From positions 10,360,027 through 10,424,026 of the forward strand of contig NC_087068.1 in assembly GCF_963678635.1 (NCBI RefSeq): a DNA stretch of 64,000 nt, in the 5' to 3' direction. The stretch comes from Symsagittifera roscoffensis. Lineage: Eukaryota > Xenacoelomorpha > Acoela > Convolutidae. A program made the translations under genes and the position numbers. Below the pieces are notes generated by a model, which was not told the DNA's origin, ran no database searches, and saw only the letters and a program-made list of their open reading frames with translations. How positions within the stretch are numbered: position 1 is the stretch's first letter; each line of letters begins with the position of its first letter. Positions 1 through 10,552 of this stretch are shown here, in pieces.

Positions 1-16
1 GAAAGATTTAGGCGAA

Positions 17-1175
17 ATGGTTGAAACCAGGAGTCAAAAGTCTTCCAAAGGACAAAACGCAATGTTAGAAGTAGAGAGCCATCCGGACCCTGCCTTGGGT
101 GAGAATCGGGCAGGACGTGGAAGGGAAGGGAATGAGAACAGAAGGTTGGCAAGTGAATCTACTCCGGTAAAACAAGGCCAAGATTTTGTCACTTCCACCG
201 GTACTCTAGATCGAGAGGAGATGTCGGAACTGTCCGACATCGCTGCTGAAAACTTGGCTACTACAAGATCACCAACTGATAACACTATGATGCATGGGGT
301 GACGGAGAAACCGGCAATGTCCTTCTCGTTTCCGGAACGAGTGAAAAACACTTTGAGAAACTTCTTTCCATTTACCATGGGAGCGGATACAGGCGATGAA
401 GCAGAAATCCCGGAAGAGGAGGACGATGACGAACAAGATGACTTCGAATCTCGAATAAGCCTCAAAAGTTCGACTCAGGAGAATATTGCATTCACGGATA
501 GAGAGACTAGCTCTACGGACCGATTTGGTGTGGTCAGAACAAGAAGCAAGACCGCAAAAGGAACGCACCAATCAGGAGATTTTGTGACCGTGACGAATTG
601 GGAAGTGCAACCTGGGAAGAACTTAAATGCAGGGCCAAGTAACCCACCAGTGGATCCAGAAGTAGATTATGAAGAAAAGTTGAGGCAGAGAAGCAAGACT
701 CGAGTCTCGACCGGCATCAAGCTACCTGGAACCGATAGGGTGACACCACCACTTGTGACGCCATTGGTGGACAACTACGGAGCATCAATCGAAGAAGCCT
801 TGACCAAAATAGTGGGCAGCATAGGAGAACAAAACGAACAGATGTCCTTAAGAAGGTCCTTAGAGTGAACTAGAGAGGGCAGTCCACGTTGAGAGAGAAA
901 GCCTGCGGAAAGATATCAACCGCAACAGACAAGAAGTCAGCAGAAGTGAAAAACGCGTGAAGGAGAGAACGGATGATTACTTGGCTAAAAACTTGTCACG
1001 AATGACGAGGGAAGCTGAGCAAAGGGAGACACGATTGAGAGACGACATGGAGAAGTTGAGAATTCAACAAGAGGAGACTCTTGGGACCCTTGACACCAAG
1101 TTAGACGGGATGATGGAGAGGCGCACTCAGGCTATCGTGGATATTTTGGATGGGCTCCTAGGAAACATGAGTTGA
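17..1175 (+). pseudogene. gag: gag, N-terminal part with coiled coil (frameshifted)
   Basis: The first open stretch (17 to 868, 283 codons) is acidic and low in complexity, with a run of Glu/Asp around residues 131 to 144, and no catalytic motif. At about 866 the reading shifts by one base. In the new frame it continues without a break through 1175 as a strongly charged heptad-like helix (Glu/Arg/Lys rich). An acidic N-terminal region followed by a coiled coil before the capsid-like part fits a retroelement Gag. The ATG at 17 is the first in frame, but the true start cannot be fixed because the upstream leader is outside the window. The frameshift is seen directly; the Gag identity is inferred from position before the capsid and zinc knuckles. 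Confidence 0.65.
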
Positions 1176-1280
1176 TTGAGGAATAGTAAGGCAAACTCAG
1201 GAGAACCCAGCAGGGGGCCGAGAGTGAACTTCATGGAATAACCTAACAGAAGAAGGGCCTCTGGATCCGAGGTAGGAGCA

Positions 1281-2093
1281 GTGCATCCAGCTATGCCACA
1301 GGCGATAATAGGCCGCGAAGCCAAAACATTAGAGGAAGTTCAACTGGCAACAGACCGACCACAAACGAACGACCGACGCAAGACGAACGTGCAACTGGGA
1401 GAAGTGATTCCACGAACTGGAGTTAAGCTAAGCAAAGAAGAAGTCATCCCAGCGATTCGAACGGGAGGGAAGAGCCAGAGCCTCTATCAGAGGGCAATGA
1501 TGCTCAAGCGGGGCATTCACGGGATGCAACATCAATGGCAACAGCCATCGAACCATTGAACGTGTCCTTGGAAACTTTCCTATCCAAAACCAGTGAACGT
1601 AGTGAGAAGTCCAGAAGGGTTTTTAAGAAACCAAGATGCTATAAAAACAAATCTTACGGCTGTATTGATACATGGCTAGAAGTCATAAGACTGCATTTTG
1701 AAGAGGAAGACTCGACAGAAGATAAGAATGCAGTGCGCTCACCAGCAACCTGGAAGGGACAGCCCTAAATTGCGTGATGCCCAAAAAGCAATACCAGCAG
1801 GACACATCTGAGACCATCTTTGAAATCTTGTTGAATCATTTTGGCTCAGGAGTACAATGACACCAAGCGATGATGCGCTTCGGGAAACGGAGGCAACGAG
1901 AAGATGAGACAATAGACAAGTTTCTAGAAGATTTAGAGATGCTGAGAAGGCATAGTTAACCATATGAGTCAAACAGCATGATGAACCTAGCGGTAGCCTC
2001 AAAATTTATCGACGGTGTGAAGAATGACGAGCTTCGAACGATATTGGCGACACATTACACACCGCTTTCAACCAATGCGCCTACACCGAGGAA
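1281..2093 (+). pseudogene. gag: gag capsid-like region (retrotransposon gag domain), several frames
   Basis: Open pieces at 1281-1559, 1535-1768 and 1738 to about 1960 in successive frames overlap at their ends, as expected from small indels in one ancestral frame. The last two carry features of the retrotransposon Gag capsid family: a Trp-containing helix before a Glu-rich stretch (about 1665-1715), an 'LEGTALNCV' segment at about 1750, an 'IFEILLNHFG' segment at about 1818, and after a TGA stop at 1858 the 'ETIDKFLEDLEMLRR' helix. This would form the capsid of virus-like particles. At least two frameshifts and one stop are visible. The section 1176-1280 is a non-open linker. Confidence 0.65.
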
Positions 2094-3077
2094 TTGAGAC
2101 TCAAGTCAAAAGAGTATCTCTTACTAAAGCCTCCAATAAGATCTGGCTATTACAAAAACAGTTTTGGTAATTTTAACAATGGACCAGCAAACCAATGTAA
2201 CAAGTTGTACAAACCATGGGACGATATGGACAAGAGAAGCTCTTGTGCAAACTGCAGTTCGACAGACCATCATGTATCAGATTGCCCAACCTACAAACAA
2301 GGCATGAAGGCAATAGGCTTCAACCTCGAAGATGAAGATTCATCAGAAGTCGATCATGAAGATTTCATGAGAGTAGTAATTGCAAATTTCGGCCCCAGGT
2401 GTTTCTTTTGTAACTTGGAGGATCATTTTAATTCGGATTGTCCACAATTTTGGGATGCAGGGGCAGACATCAAGAACCCTAGGCATGAGGAAGCTTTGTC
2501 AGATGTGAAAGCCAGCAAGGCACGCCTATTGAGTGAAGCAGAGGTGCGCAGGAAAGAAAAACCACAAGTGCTGGCAACCAAAAAAATGCAGGCAGTAACG
2601 GAAGGAACGCGTGAACCGGAACCAGTGACTGCGGCGGACCATTTCAAAATCGACTATAACGCAGCGGCAACAGATCCCTTGTACAGAGTCCAGGAGGAGT
2701 TAGTGACGAAGGAGATCGAACAAAATATTAAGCTTGAACTGGAGAACGAGGTGACACAGGAGAAGCTGAACGCCTTTGAAGCGACGGAGGTAGAGGAAAC
2801 GAAAGCACCAAGCAAGTTGAGCATGAAACTGAGTGCGATGGTTCCACAGGGAAATAAGATACAGTCGATTATCTCGGTAGCGGAACATCAGGTAATCAGA
2901 AACCTGAGTGAACCATCGGAATTCACTTTGATGCATTTGGATACATATGCAGATTACCTGAGACAAGTAGAGCCACGCACTGAGTCAAGCGCTGTGCAAG
3001 CGTTATTAACAACGGGTGGCCACCGAATAAGAAACTTCACGGGCGCTACCTGGAAGTCTATAGACCATATCAAGTGA
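2094..3077 (+). pseudogene. gag: gag C-terminal part / nucleocapsid with two CCHC zinc knuckles
   Basis: This 327-codon open stretch has two exact C-x2-C-x4-H-x4-C knuckles: Cys51-Cys54-His59-Cys64 and Cys103-Cys106-His111-Cys116. They are the nucleic-acid-binding motif of Gag nucleocapsids. Before them is a Gly/Asn/Tyr-rich basic stretch (residues 17 to 45); after them come charged helices rich in Glu and Lys (about residues 140-240). It is the longest undamaged piece of the gag-pro region and ends four bases after the next ATG (3074), so it overlaps the protease reading by a few bases. That may be a remnant of a programmed frameshift or just decay. No catalytic site is expected here. Confidence 0.8.
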
Positions 3078-3600
3078 TGTTGAACGTGGACGGGATCAGT
3101 ATCTATACTAGGACCTACGTAACGACAGACAGTGACCAAATAGGGCAGGTTTATTTATCTCAAGAAGAACTCAAAGTCCGTAGGATAGGCCCCGACGCCA
3201 TGATGGAACAAGACGCGGTTCACATAGGATACGAAGCAGATGTAGAGAAAAAGCGATGCAAAGAAAATCGGAGTAACATGACTTCTGGACACAGGAGCAG
3301 TAGTAAAGGTGATGCCAAAAAAAAAAATTGGGAAAGAATGGGCTTCACGAGGGAAGACTTAATTCCAACGAACATCACATTAGCGGCAGCCAACCTTGGA
3401 GCAAGTTACGTAGCCGGAAGAACATCGCTAACGGTCCTCCACATGGGAGGACGGGATCTTTTAGAGAACTTAGACGACTCCGACCAATTCATCTTGGGCC
3501 CGAGATTTTGTCAGGAATTTCGATTTTATGATCGACTTGAACAATGGCTTAATAATGTTCAGAAACCCAGACCGGCAGTATGTGAAGCGACCAATTAAAA
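3074..3600 (+). pseudogene. pro: Retropepsin-like aspartic protease, active site in a shifted frame
   Basis: The open stretch 3074-3598 (174 codons) does not itself show an aspartic protease signature. In the neighbouring frame, bases 3282-3311 read Leu-Leu-Asp-Thr-Gly-Ala-Val-Val, the retropepsin active-site motif (DTGA at 3288-3299). A run of eleven A residues at about 3317-3327 follows, after which the coding signal returns to the first frame with the 'AAANLG', 'AGRT' and 'ILGPRF' segments typical of the protease flaps and C-terminal half. So the catalytic loop is bracketed by two compensating shifts, and the A-run is the obvious slippage point. As it stands no single frame makes a functional protease, which would normally cleave Gag-Pol in the particle. 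Confidence 0.75.
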
Positions 3601-4249
3601 GAATAATAGCTGATGAAAATAAGGTGACGATTTTTTAGCTACAAAAAATAACTTTTAGCCAGGACAAGCTGTGGTGGCTATTTTTAGGATGAGAAATGTG
3701 AACTCGTTAAGTGATATTAAACAGGTTTGCTTAGTACCCAACCCAAATAGTCAAAGCTCAGTGATTTCAGGCCGGAGCTTTTCGGTAACTCGAAACGGAC
3801 TGTGTGTCAGTGTGTTGTTGAACACACTCGACACCACGGTTTTAATCCAGCGTGGAAAAAAACTTGGTTACGCTTTGCCGATGAGGACCGACTATGAGGA
3901 GACACAAAACTTAAAAAGACATGAAATAAAGGACTGCCCTTATCATGCTAACAAATATATAATTTTAAAAGGAAATAATCATTTTAAATCTAATAATAAA
4001 CTGTTTTCAAGGAAATCCGAAACGCATGACGGCTTGTCGAGTTGCTCGAAATTTCCAGAACACCCCTCGTCATATGAACTAGAATCTGACCAACCTGTTT
4101 TGCCGGAGATAGAACACTTGAGATGGAAAATAGGCGAGGGAGGTTTTGAATCATTGAGGGCGGTTTTGACTCGGAACGCGGACGTATTTTCAAAACATAA
4201 GGCGGATATCGGTTGTTGCAACTTCGTCGAACACAAAATTGATTTATAG
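3600..4249 (+). pseudogene. Pol linker between protease and reverse transcriptase
   Basis: The stretch 3671-4249 (192 codons) continues pol between the protease and the RT fingers. It contains no catalytic motif I can name. It starts near a residual reading of the protease C-terminus (3530-3610, 'IDLNNG' in a different frame) and ends at a TAG just before an RT-like N-terminus. In this kind of element the segment is a spacer containing the region before 'VFS'-type and 'H-x-I' motifs that precede RT; 'DVFSKHKADIG' at about 4189 fits that. Its role is therefore inferred from position. Confidence 0.6.
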
Positions 4250-5185
4250 GAAGGCGCCATTCCTCATAGGGAACGCGCCATATCAAGGACGCCTCATAAG
4301 TTGGAAGCGTGCCGAGCGGAAAAAGAAATGTTGTTCGAATGCGACATGTAGAACCCTCGAAATTGACTTGGGCTTGCGGGCTAGTTATGGCTAAATCGAA
4401 GGGGGCAGCTTAGGTTTTGTTGCGACTTTCGTTACCTGAACGCAGTGACAAAAAAAAGATGCTTATCCGATACCGCGATGGACGAGAGCCTCTCAAAACT
4501 TGGCTTCGCCAAGTTTTTCACCACACTGGACTTGGGGTCTGCCTTCTCGCAGGTCCCTCTAAGGAAGAAAGACAGAGAGAAAACTGGATTCGCATGTGAA
4601 CTGGGGTTGTACCAGTGGAAGAGGACGCTCTTTGGCTTGTGCATTGCAACTGCGAACTTTCAAAGGCTGATGGCTCAGGCTTTGACGAGAGTGACGACGA
4701 AGTACGGGAATGTTGAATTGTGCTATGTAGACGACGTAGTCATAGCAACACCCACCTTAGCTGACCATATAGATAGACTAGGTGAGGTCTTCAATTGTAT
4801 GAAAAGAGCGGGCTTGAAATGCAAGCCATCGAAAAACGAGATCCTTAGGGACTCAATCAAGTACCTGGGAAGAATGGTAGACAGTCATGGCGTGCGGCCG
4901 GACCCGGAAGCAGTGGAAGCAGTGTTAACATGGAAGGCACCCAGTATAGACACACAGCTCATGAGCTTCCTTGGATTTGCCCATTACTACCGAGAGTTCA
5001 TAAAAGGATATGCAGACAATTTGTACCCCATGCAGCAACTGATTGGCTGCAAAGGAATGAAGTTTGAGTGGAACGAAAAAGCTCAAGCAGGCTTTGAGAA
5101 CATAAAGCGTGAACTGTGTGAAGTGCCAGTGCTAGGCATGCCTACGGAGAAGGGCATGACGTTCTTGGCACTGACGCATCGGTAG
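4230..5185 (+). pseudogene. pol: Reverse transcriptase (Ty3/Gypsy type), fingers eroded, palm intact
   Basis: Bases 4230-4480 carry RT fingers sequence broken by several stops and frame changes. From 4445 to 5185 a 246-codon frame holds the palm and thumb: 'TTLDLGSAF' (motif A catalytic Asp, residues about 26-34), the 'FGLC' segment (motif B region), and 'YVDD' at 4724-4735 (motif C, residues 94-97). The 'YLGRMVD' and 'FLGFAHYYREFI' segments follow, as expected for the RT/RNase H connection. This enzyme copies element RNA into DNA. The motif B Gly-Leu-Cys-Ile differs from the commoner Gly-Leu-Cys-Asn. A one-base shift before 5173 separates it from RNase H. Confidence 0.9.
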
Positions 5186-5560
5186 TAGCCATCTCAGGAA
5201 TGCTAAATCAGGAGCAAGAATGGAATGTGAGAACAGTTCTCCGTCCCATTGCGTATGGCAGCAAGGTGTTGAGTGACACTGAGGTGAAATTTGGTGCACC
5301 GAAAGCAGAAATGCTTGCAGTAGTCACATCCGTGGAAAATTACCGCGCATACTTGGGGAGCGCTCCCTTTAAGTTACGCGTGGACAACAGAGCGTTATAC
5401 TGTTTGAAGAGGTACTCGATGGACTAGAGCTATATTGGTAGATAGATAGTAATATTAGATGGCTACCACATGATAACCGAGCACAGGATGCGTGACAAAC
5501 ACCAGACGGCTGACAGCCTCAGCAAAAGACTGAGTTCTATGAAAGATTGGAACAGAAGCA
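5173..5560 (+). pseudogene. pol: RNase H domain of pol, frameshifted from RT
   Basis: In the frame beginning at 5173 the sequence reads Asp-Ala-Ser, the first catalytic Asp of the retrotransposon RNase H family. The frame continues through 'PIAYGSKVLS', 'KAEMLAVV' (catalytic Glu) and 'LRVDNRAL' (third catalytic Asp) to a TAG at 5425-5427. Beyond the stop, the 'ADSLSKR' segment (about 5510-5530) still matches the RNase H end. The domain degrades RNA in RNA/DNA hybrids during reverse transcription. It is separated from RT by a one-base shift, so the polyprotein is broken here. Confidence 0.8.
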
Positions 5561-6190
5561 AGCCAATCAGGCAGAAATCAAGAAAGGATCTCGTTTCTGG
5601 ACAAAGAAACCTATAAAGCGCTTCCCTTGACCAGATGGTTAGACAAGTCTCGACATTCAATTCCGGAACATCCTGAGTTGCCCCTGGAGAAGGCAGCAGA
5701 GACAAAGATCATATCCGAGGAGGACCCGGTGCCCTTAGATCTGTTGCTGCGCTCAAATCTGGTCCAACATAAACTGTTCGTATGAACATAAACCGCCTCT
5801 CATTACTGGATAAAACGATGCAAGTCACATCGCAAGTGATGCGGATGCCAGATTGTTGGAGAGAGAAGTAACTACAGATGACTTCGAGTGGGTAGCAGCC
5901 TTGGCATCGCTGGTGGTCAGTGAGAAAGTAAAGATCATGCCATCAAGACGTCAACACATAGAAAAAAAGGATGTTGGACGGTTGTTCAGCAACTAATATC
6001 CTCGATACCCCAAACAAGTACATCATACAAATAGAAAGAACAGGAGAACGGTACACAAAAGGAAACCGTTACCTTTGAAAAACAGGAACAGGAGTGCGAA
6101 GAGGTTGAACGAAATCTGGAGCTAATTTTTTGTCCGGGGAGAAGGACGGTAAAGAAAGTAGGCGAGTTCATAAACAAAACCCGGGACAGA
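5560..6190 (+). pseudogene. Decayed pol linker between RNase H and integrase
   Basis: No frame is open for more than about 60 codons on the plus strand. Short in-frame coding-like pieces remain (for example 'TDDFEWVAALASLVVSEKVKIMPSRR' split across 5873-5955), followed by basic and Glu-rich low-complexity sequence up to 6190. It carries stops in all frames, and I see no domain. Its position and codon style mark it as the pol spacer before the integrase of this element. Confidence 0.5.
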
Positions 6191-6410
6191 AAGTTTTTCC
6201 AGGGAGTCAGATGTAGGGGGAAAAGTTCATGGTGAAGAACAAGACCTGGAAGATTAAATTTTGTCCGGGGAGTTCAGATGAACGAGCAGAGCGCACAAAA
6301 CTGATCCTGAAGAAGAAACGTGCTCCGTCGCAGACTCTTCAGTTGATGACAACTCCGGGAATTCAAAAATCGACACCATCTCAGACAGAAACTCGAGCAC
6401 ATGATCGGAA

Positions 6411-7193
6411 TTGTCAGAGCTGGCGATCCACACATTACTTGTGGAGACTCGAGCAAGAGATCTGGACAGGGAGGTAAATCAAGATACTGACTGTGATCGT
6501 TACTTGATACTAAACGAAAGAGTCTTTGACAACGCAGCAGATGATCTGGAAACCATAGCGGTATCGAAACGTTCGATAAGTTTATTGCCACAGAAAGAGG
6601 TAGTCAGGGCTGATCTTCAACCGTTCAGACAAGAAACACAGCCATTGGCGAAGATTTGGTGCGTCAAAATGGAAGATGACATGCATCAGCCGAATGAGTT
6701 GAATAGTCAATTGAGGGTCATGAAGACATATTTGAAGGTAAGGTACAGACTCTCGGACCTACTAAGAGCGCAGAGAAAAGACCGCATGACGAGCAACCTG
6801 AAAAGGTGGATCGAAAATGGAGCACCAGACAAAGGTGACCTGGATGAAGAAAATTACCGCATTCTGAGACAGTTCTTTATGCAGAAAGAGGGAAGGTTAT
6901 ATATGAACAAGGACGAATATTTCGCTTGTAGAAGAAAAGAAGAAGACAAAATCCTGTGCAATGATAACGCGACAGTGTTGCCGCAACACTATGAGACTGA
7001 ACTTTTATTCAGGTCGCTTGATCAGATGGGCCATCAGGGAAATGATGAGGTATACCAGAGGATTCTGAAGCGCTTTGAGTGGCCTGGATTGAAGAAGGCT
7101 CGTGAGAAGTGGGTAACATCTTGTCTGTCATATCAACAGGTCAAGGACCCAAGAAAAACTTCGATTTCCTTTACAGTCGATCGAGTCATCTGA
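6411..7193 (+). pseudogene. int: Integrase N-terminal region, copy A (zinc-binding Cys replaced)
   Basis: This 260-codon stretch starts in a charged linker and ends in the integrase zinc-binding (HHCC) region. A His appears in 'LPQHYETELLF' and another in 'QMGHQGNDEVYQRI', then the 'FEWPGLKKA' segment and 'SCLSYQQVKD'. In this family the last motif is normally C-x2-C followed by QQ; here the second Cys is Tyr, and the same change is in copy B. The frame ends at TGA 7191 after 'FTVDRVI'. The downstream core continues in another frame, and that frameshift is also shared with copy B. Confidence 0.8.
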
Positions 7194-7640
7194 ATACAAC
7201 GAGGTGGTGCAGATTGACCACCAGAAAGTTTGTACGTTAGTCAGTGGCTACAATCAGGTCTTGGTCATGATAGATAACTTCACGAAATACGCAGAGGCCG
7301 TGCCCTCCATAATTGTTTCAGCAGAAGAGACGTGCGATCACCTAATCAATACGTAAACAGCGAGACATGGTTGTACGATGACGTTTCAATCGGACAATGG
7401 AACAGCTTTCGTAGGAGAACTTACTAAAGAGCTCATGAGACGCTCTCAGGTGGCTCAAGCTCATTCCACGACATACCATCCGCAGACGCATGGGTTAGTG
7501 GAGAGGCAAAATTAGACGCTGGTGCCGATGCTGGCTGAGGGTATGTTGATCAAGGTACATGACTGATTGGGACAGATACCTTCCACAGACGATGGGAGTT
7601 TAAATCAGCACGCAACAATCCACCACCGGAGTTAGTCCAC
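7160..7640 (+). pseudogene. int: Integrase catalytic core, copy A, with internal stops
   Basis: From 7160 the core reads in the frame shifted from the N-terminal region: 'VVQIDHQK' (first catalytic Asp), 'SDNGTAF' (second Asp) and 'HGLVERQN' (catalytic Glu), the D,D(35)E arrangement of retroviral and Ty3 integrases that join element DNA to the host genome. It has a TAA at about 7354 (where copy B has Trp) and a TAG at 7512-7514 after 'RQN' (where copy B has Arg). The copy is therefore inactive. Further frame changes follow to 7640. Confidence 0.85.
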
Positions 7641-7642
7641 AC

Positions 7643-8125
7643 ATGATGATAACCGGACACGAGAAATCTTTGCCCTTGATTTTCTTTTACCCAGAGTATG
7701 AAGGTAAGAAAACATCACCACAAGTCTATGTAAGGGATGTGATTAGACGTCAACAAGACCTGAAAGACTTCTCCAGACGGAAAACTCAGCAGGCACAGGC
7801 AAGGCAGAGAAAAAGATTCGATAAAAAAGCAGCTGGTGCAAAAGCTTACTCGGTAGTAGACTCAGTATTGGCATTTCAAAACGTTATACCATCAAAAGGA
7901 ACGAAAAATCTTCTAAATAAGTGGAGGGGACCCTTCATGATAATGGAAGTGCACCAGGAGGGACGTTTTTACAGACTGAGTACCGGCCGAGCCGCTCAAT
8001 TTGAAAATATTAAGCCACACAACCCATCTACGGAAGACTTTTGTATACTTGCAGACATGGAAGAAGGGGATTATATGATGATGCATCCAGCCTGCGAGGT
8101 CAATGAGAAGGGCACCAGGGGATAA
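7643..8125 (+). pseudogene. int: Integrase C-terminal region, copy A (GPY/F-like module)
   Basis: This 160-codon open stretch begins with 'MMITGHEKSLPL', a post-core segment, followed by a Lys/Arg/Gln-rich helix (residues 30-70) and then 'NKWRGPFMIMEVHQEGRFYRL'-like sequence (residues about 92-113), the GPY/F type C-terminal DNA-binding module of Ty3/Gypsy integrases. It ends with an acidic Met-rich tail and a TAA at 8123 where copy B reads on. It is the best preserved part of copy A. Confidence 0.8.
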
Positions 8126-8188
8126 ATTGATGGGAATGAAGTCCTAGAAGAAGGATCAAGTTCACCACTGGACCTAGATCCCAAAGAG

Positions 8189-8500
8189 GTGATCGAAGCG
8201 AATGAAGAAACCTTACTCTATACAGAAGAGGACTGGCAAGACCCCGAACAAATAGAGGTCCCCAAAAACTTGGAAGCAGACCTACCGTTTGCGATACAGA
8301 CACGACAGAGTGACAGGACAAGACTCACGAAAATGTACAACCCTTACGGAGATGATTTCGTAGTGGACAGGATAGATCTGAAGAAGACAAAAATTGGTGG
8401 GTCTAGAGGAAATAACTCTGTCACAGGACATAGACATAGACGACGACCACTACGAGGAATGGATCGAGGACAAAAAGTTTGTACGGGGAGTCAGGTGTAG
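8189..8500 (+). pseudogene. Pol C-terminal acidic tail, copy A, cut by the duplication junction
   Basis: This short frame (103 codons) repeats the beginning of the tail that follows integrase copy B (10553-11104): 'TLLYTEEDWQDPEQIEVPKN', then 'AIQTRQSD'. At about 8470 it crosses the duplication junction and reads into linker sequence, so its last residues are not natural. No domain is recognised; the tail is acidic and of unknown role. Confidence 0.6.
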
Positions 8501-8868
8501 GGGAAAATGGTCATGGTGAAGAACAAGACCTGGAGGATAAAATTTTGTCCGGGGAGTTCAGATGGATGAGCAGAGCGCACAAAACTGATCCGGAAGAAGA
8601 AACGTGCTCCGTCGCAGACTCTTCAGTTGATGACAACTCCGGGAATTCAAAAATCGACACCATCTCAGACAGGATATCGAGCACAGGATCAGATTTGTCA
8701 GAGCTAGCGATCCACTTATCACTTGTGGAGACTCCAGCAAGAGATCTGGACTGGTAGGTATATCAAGAACTAGATAGTGATCGTTACCTGATACTAAACG
8801 TAAGAGTCTTTGGCAAAGCAGCGCATGATCTAGAAACCTTAGCGGTATCGAAACGTTCGATAAGTTTA

Positions 8869-9477
8869 TTGCCACAGAAAGAGGTAGGCAGGGCTGATCT
8901 TCAACCGTTCAGACAAGAAACACAGCCATTGGCGAAGATTTGGTGCGTCAAAATGGAAGATGACATGCATCAGCCCAATGAGCTGAATAGTCAATTGAGG
9001 GTCATGAAGACATATTTGAAGGTGAGATACAGACTCTCGGACCTACTATGAGCTTAGAGAAAAGACCGCATGACGAGTAACCTGAAAAGGTGGATCGAAA
9101 ATGGAGCACCAGACAAAGGTGACCTGGAGGAAGACAGTTACCGCAATCTGAGACAGTTCTTTATGCAGAAAGAGGGAAGGTTATATCTGAACAAGGACGA
9201 ATATTTCGCTTGTAGAAGAAAAGAAGAAGACAAAATCCTGTGCAATGATAACGCGACAGTGTTGCCGCAACACTATCAGACTGAACTTTTATTCAGGTCG
9301 CTTGATCAGATGGGCCATCAGGGAAATGATGAGGTATACCAGAGGATTCTGAAGCGCTTTGAGTGGCCTGGAATGATGAAGGCTCGTGAGAAGTGGGTAA
9401 CATCTTGTCTGGCATATCAACAGGTCAGGGACCCAAGAACAACTGCGATTTCCTTTACAGTCGATCGAGTCATCTGA
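8869..9477 (+). pseudogene. int: Integrase N-terminal region, copy B (stop inside)
   Basis: Two in-frame pieces (8869-9051 and 9070-9477) are separated by a TGA at 9049 where copy A reads Arg. The second piece has the HHCC-like region: His in 'LPQHYQTELLF' and 'QMGHQGNDEVYQRI', then 'SCLAYQQVRD' with Tyr in place of the last Cys. Loss of a zinc ligand would be expected to weaken this domain. It ends at TGA 9475 after the same shifted 'FTVDRVI' reading as copy A. Confidence 0.8.
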
Positions 9478-9829
9478 AAACAACGAGGTGGTGCAGGTTG
9501 ACCACCAGAAATTTTGCACGTTAGACAGTGGCTACAATCAGGTCTTGGTCATGATAGATCACTTCACGAAATATGCAGAGGCCGTGCCCTGCAAAATTGT
9601 TTCAGCAGAAGAAACGTGCGATCACCTAATCAATACGTGGACAGCGAGACATGGTTGTACGATGACGTTTCAACCGGACAATGGAACAGCTTTCGTAGGA
9701 GAACTTACTAAAGAGCTCATGAGACGCTCTCATGTGGCTCAAGCTCATTTCACGACATACCATTCCCAGACGCATGGCTTAGTGGAGAGGCAAAATCGGA
9801 CGCTGGTGCCGATGCTGAGGGTAGATTGA
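9440..9829 (+). pseudogene. int: Integrase catalytic core, copy B, full D,D(35)E triad
   Basis: The core is open from about 9440 in this frame; the first ATG at 9488 gives 113 codons. Counting from that Met, the triad is Asp5 ('VDHQK'), Asp64 ('PDNGTAF') and Glu100 ('LVERQNR'), with exactly 35 residues between the second Asp and the Glu. A TGA at 9827 then ends it early, before the core's last helices; the rest (9830-10147) is eroded. It is the better preserved of the two cores, yet still cut off from its N-terminal domain by the shared frameshift. Confidence 0.85.
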
Positions 9830-10519
9830 TCAAGGTACATGACTGATTGGGACAGATACCTTCCACAGGTGATGGGAGCTTATAACAGCACGCAACAATC
9901 CACCACAGGAGTTAGTCCACACATAAAATTAACCAGACATGAGAAGTCTTTGCCCTTGACTTTCTTTTACCCAGAATATGAAGGTAAGAAAACATCACCA
10001 TAAGTCTATGTAAGGGATGTGATTAGATGTCAAGAAGAACTGAAAGACTTCTGCAGACGGAACACTCAGCAGGCACAGGCAAGGCAGAGGAAAAGGTTCG
10101 ATAAAAAAGCAGCTGGTGCAAAAGCTTACTTGGTAGTAGACTAAGTATTGGTATTTCAAAACGTTTTACCACCAAAAGCAACGAAAAAGCTTCAAAATAA
10201 GTGGAGGGGACCCTTCATGATGATGGAAGTGCACCAGGAGGGACGTTTTCACAGACTGAGTACCGGCCGAGCCGCTCAATTTGAAAATATTAAGCCACAC
10301 AACCCATCTACGGAAGACTGTTGTATACTTGCAGACATAATAGAAGAAGAGGATTATATGATGATGGACCCAGCCTGCGAGGTCAATGAGAAAGGCACCA
10401 GTGGAAATAATGATGGGAATGAAGTCCTAGAAGAAGGATCAAGTTCACCACTGGACCTGGATCCCAAAGAGGTGATCGAAGCGAATGAAGAAACCTTACT
10501 CTATGCAGAAGAGGACTGA
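9830..10519 (+). pseudogene. int: Integrase C-terminal region, copy B
   Basis: The reading equivalent to copy A 7643-8125 is broken here by a TAA at about 10002 ('SP-stop-VYVRD') and a TAA at about 10142. The open part 10148-10519 (123 codons) holds the GPY/F-like module ('NKWRGPFMMMEVHQEGRF') and runs on into the acidic tail that copy A lost to a stop at 8123. A TGA at 10517 ends it. Confidence 0.75.
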
Positions 10520-10552
10520 CAAGACCCCGAACAAATAGAAGTCCCCAAAAAC

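Larger units (their letters stand above)
6190..8476 (+). repeat. Direct tandem duplication, copy A (integrase module)
   Basis: About 2.29 kb. The sequence from the 'gacagaaagtttttccaggg' region (about 6184) to 'ggatcgaggac' (8460-8470) recurs at high identity from about 8470 to 10756. The junction is visible: copy A breaks off after 'gatcgaggac' and runs straight into 'aaaaagtttgtacggggagtcagg', which matches the start of copy A, while copy B continues past the same point into new sequence. It carries a complete integrase module with stops. The similarity was judged by eye; no percent identity was computed. Confidence 0.9.
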
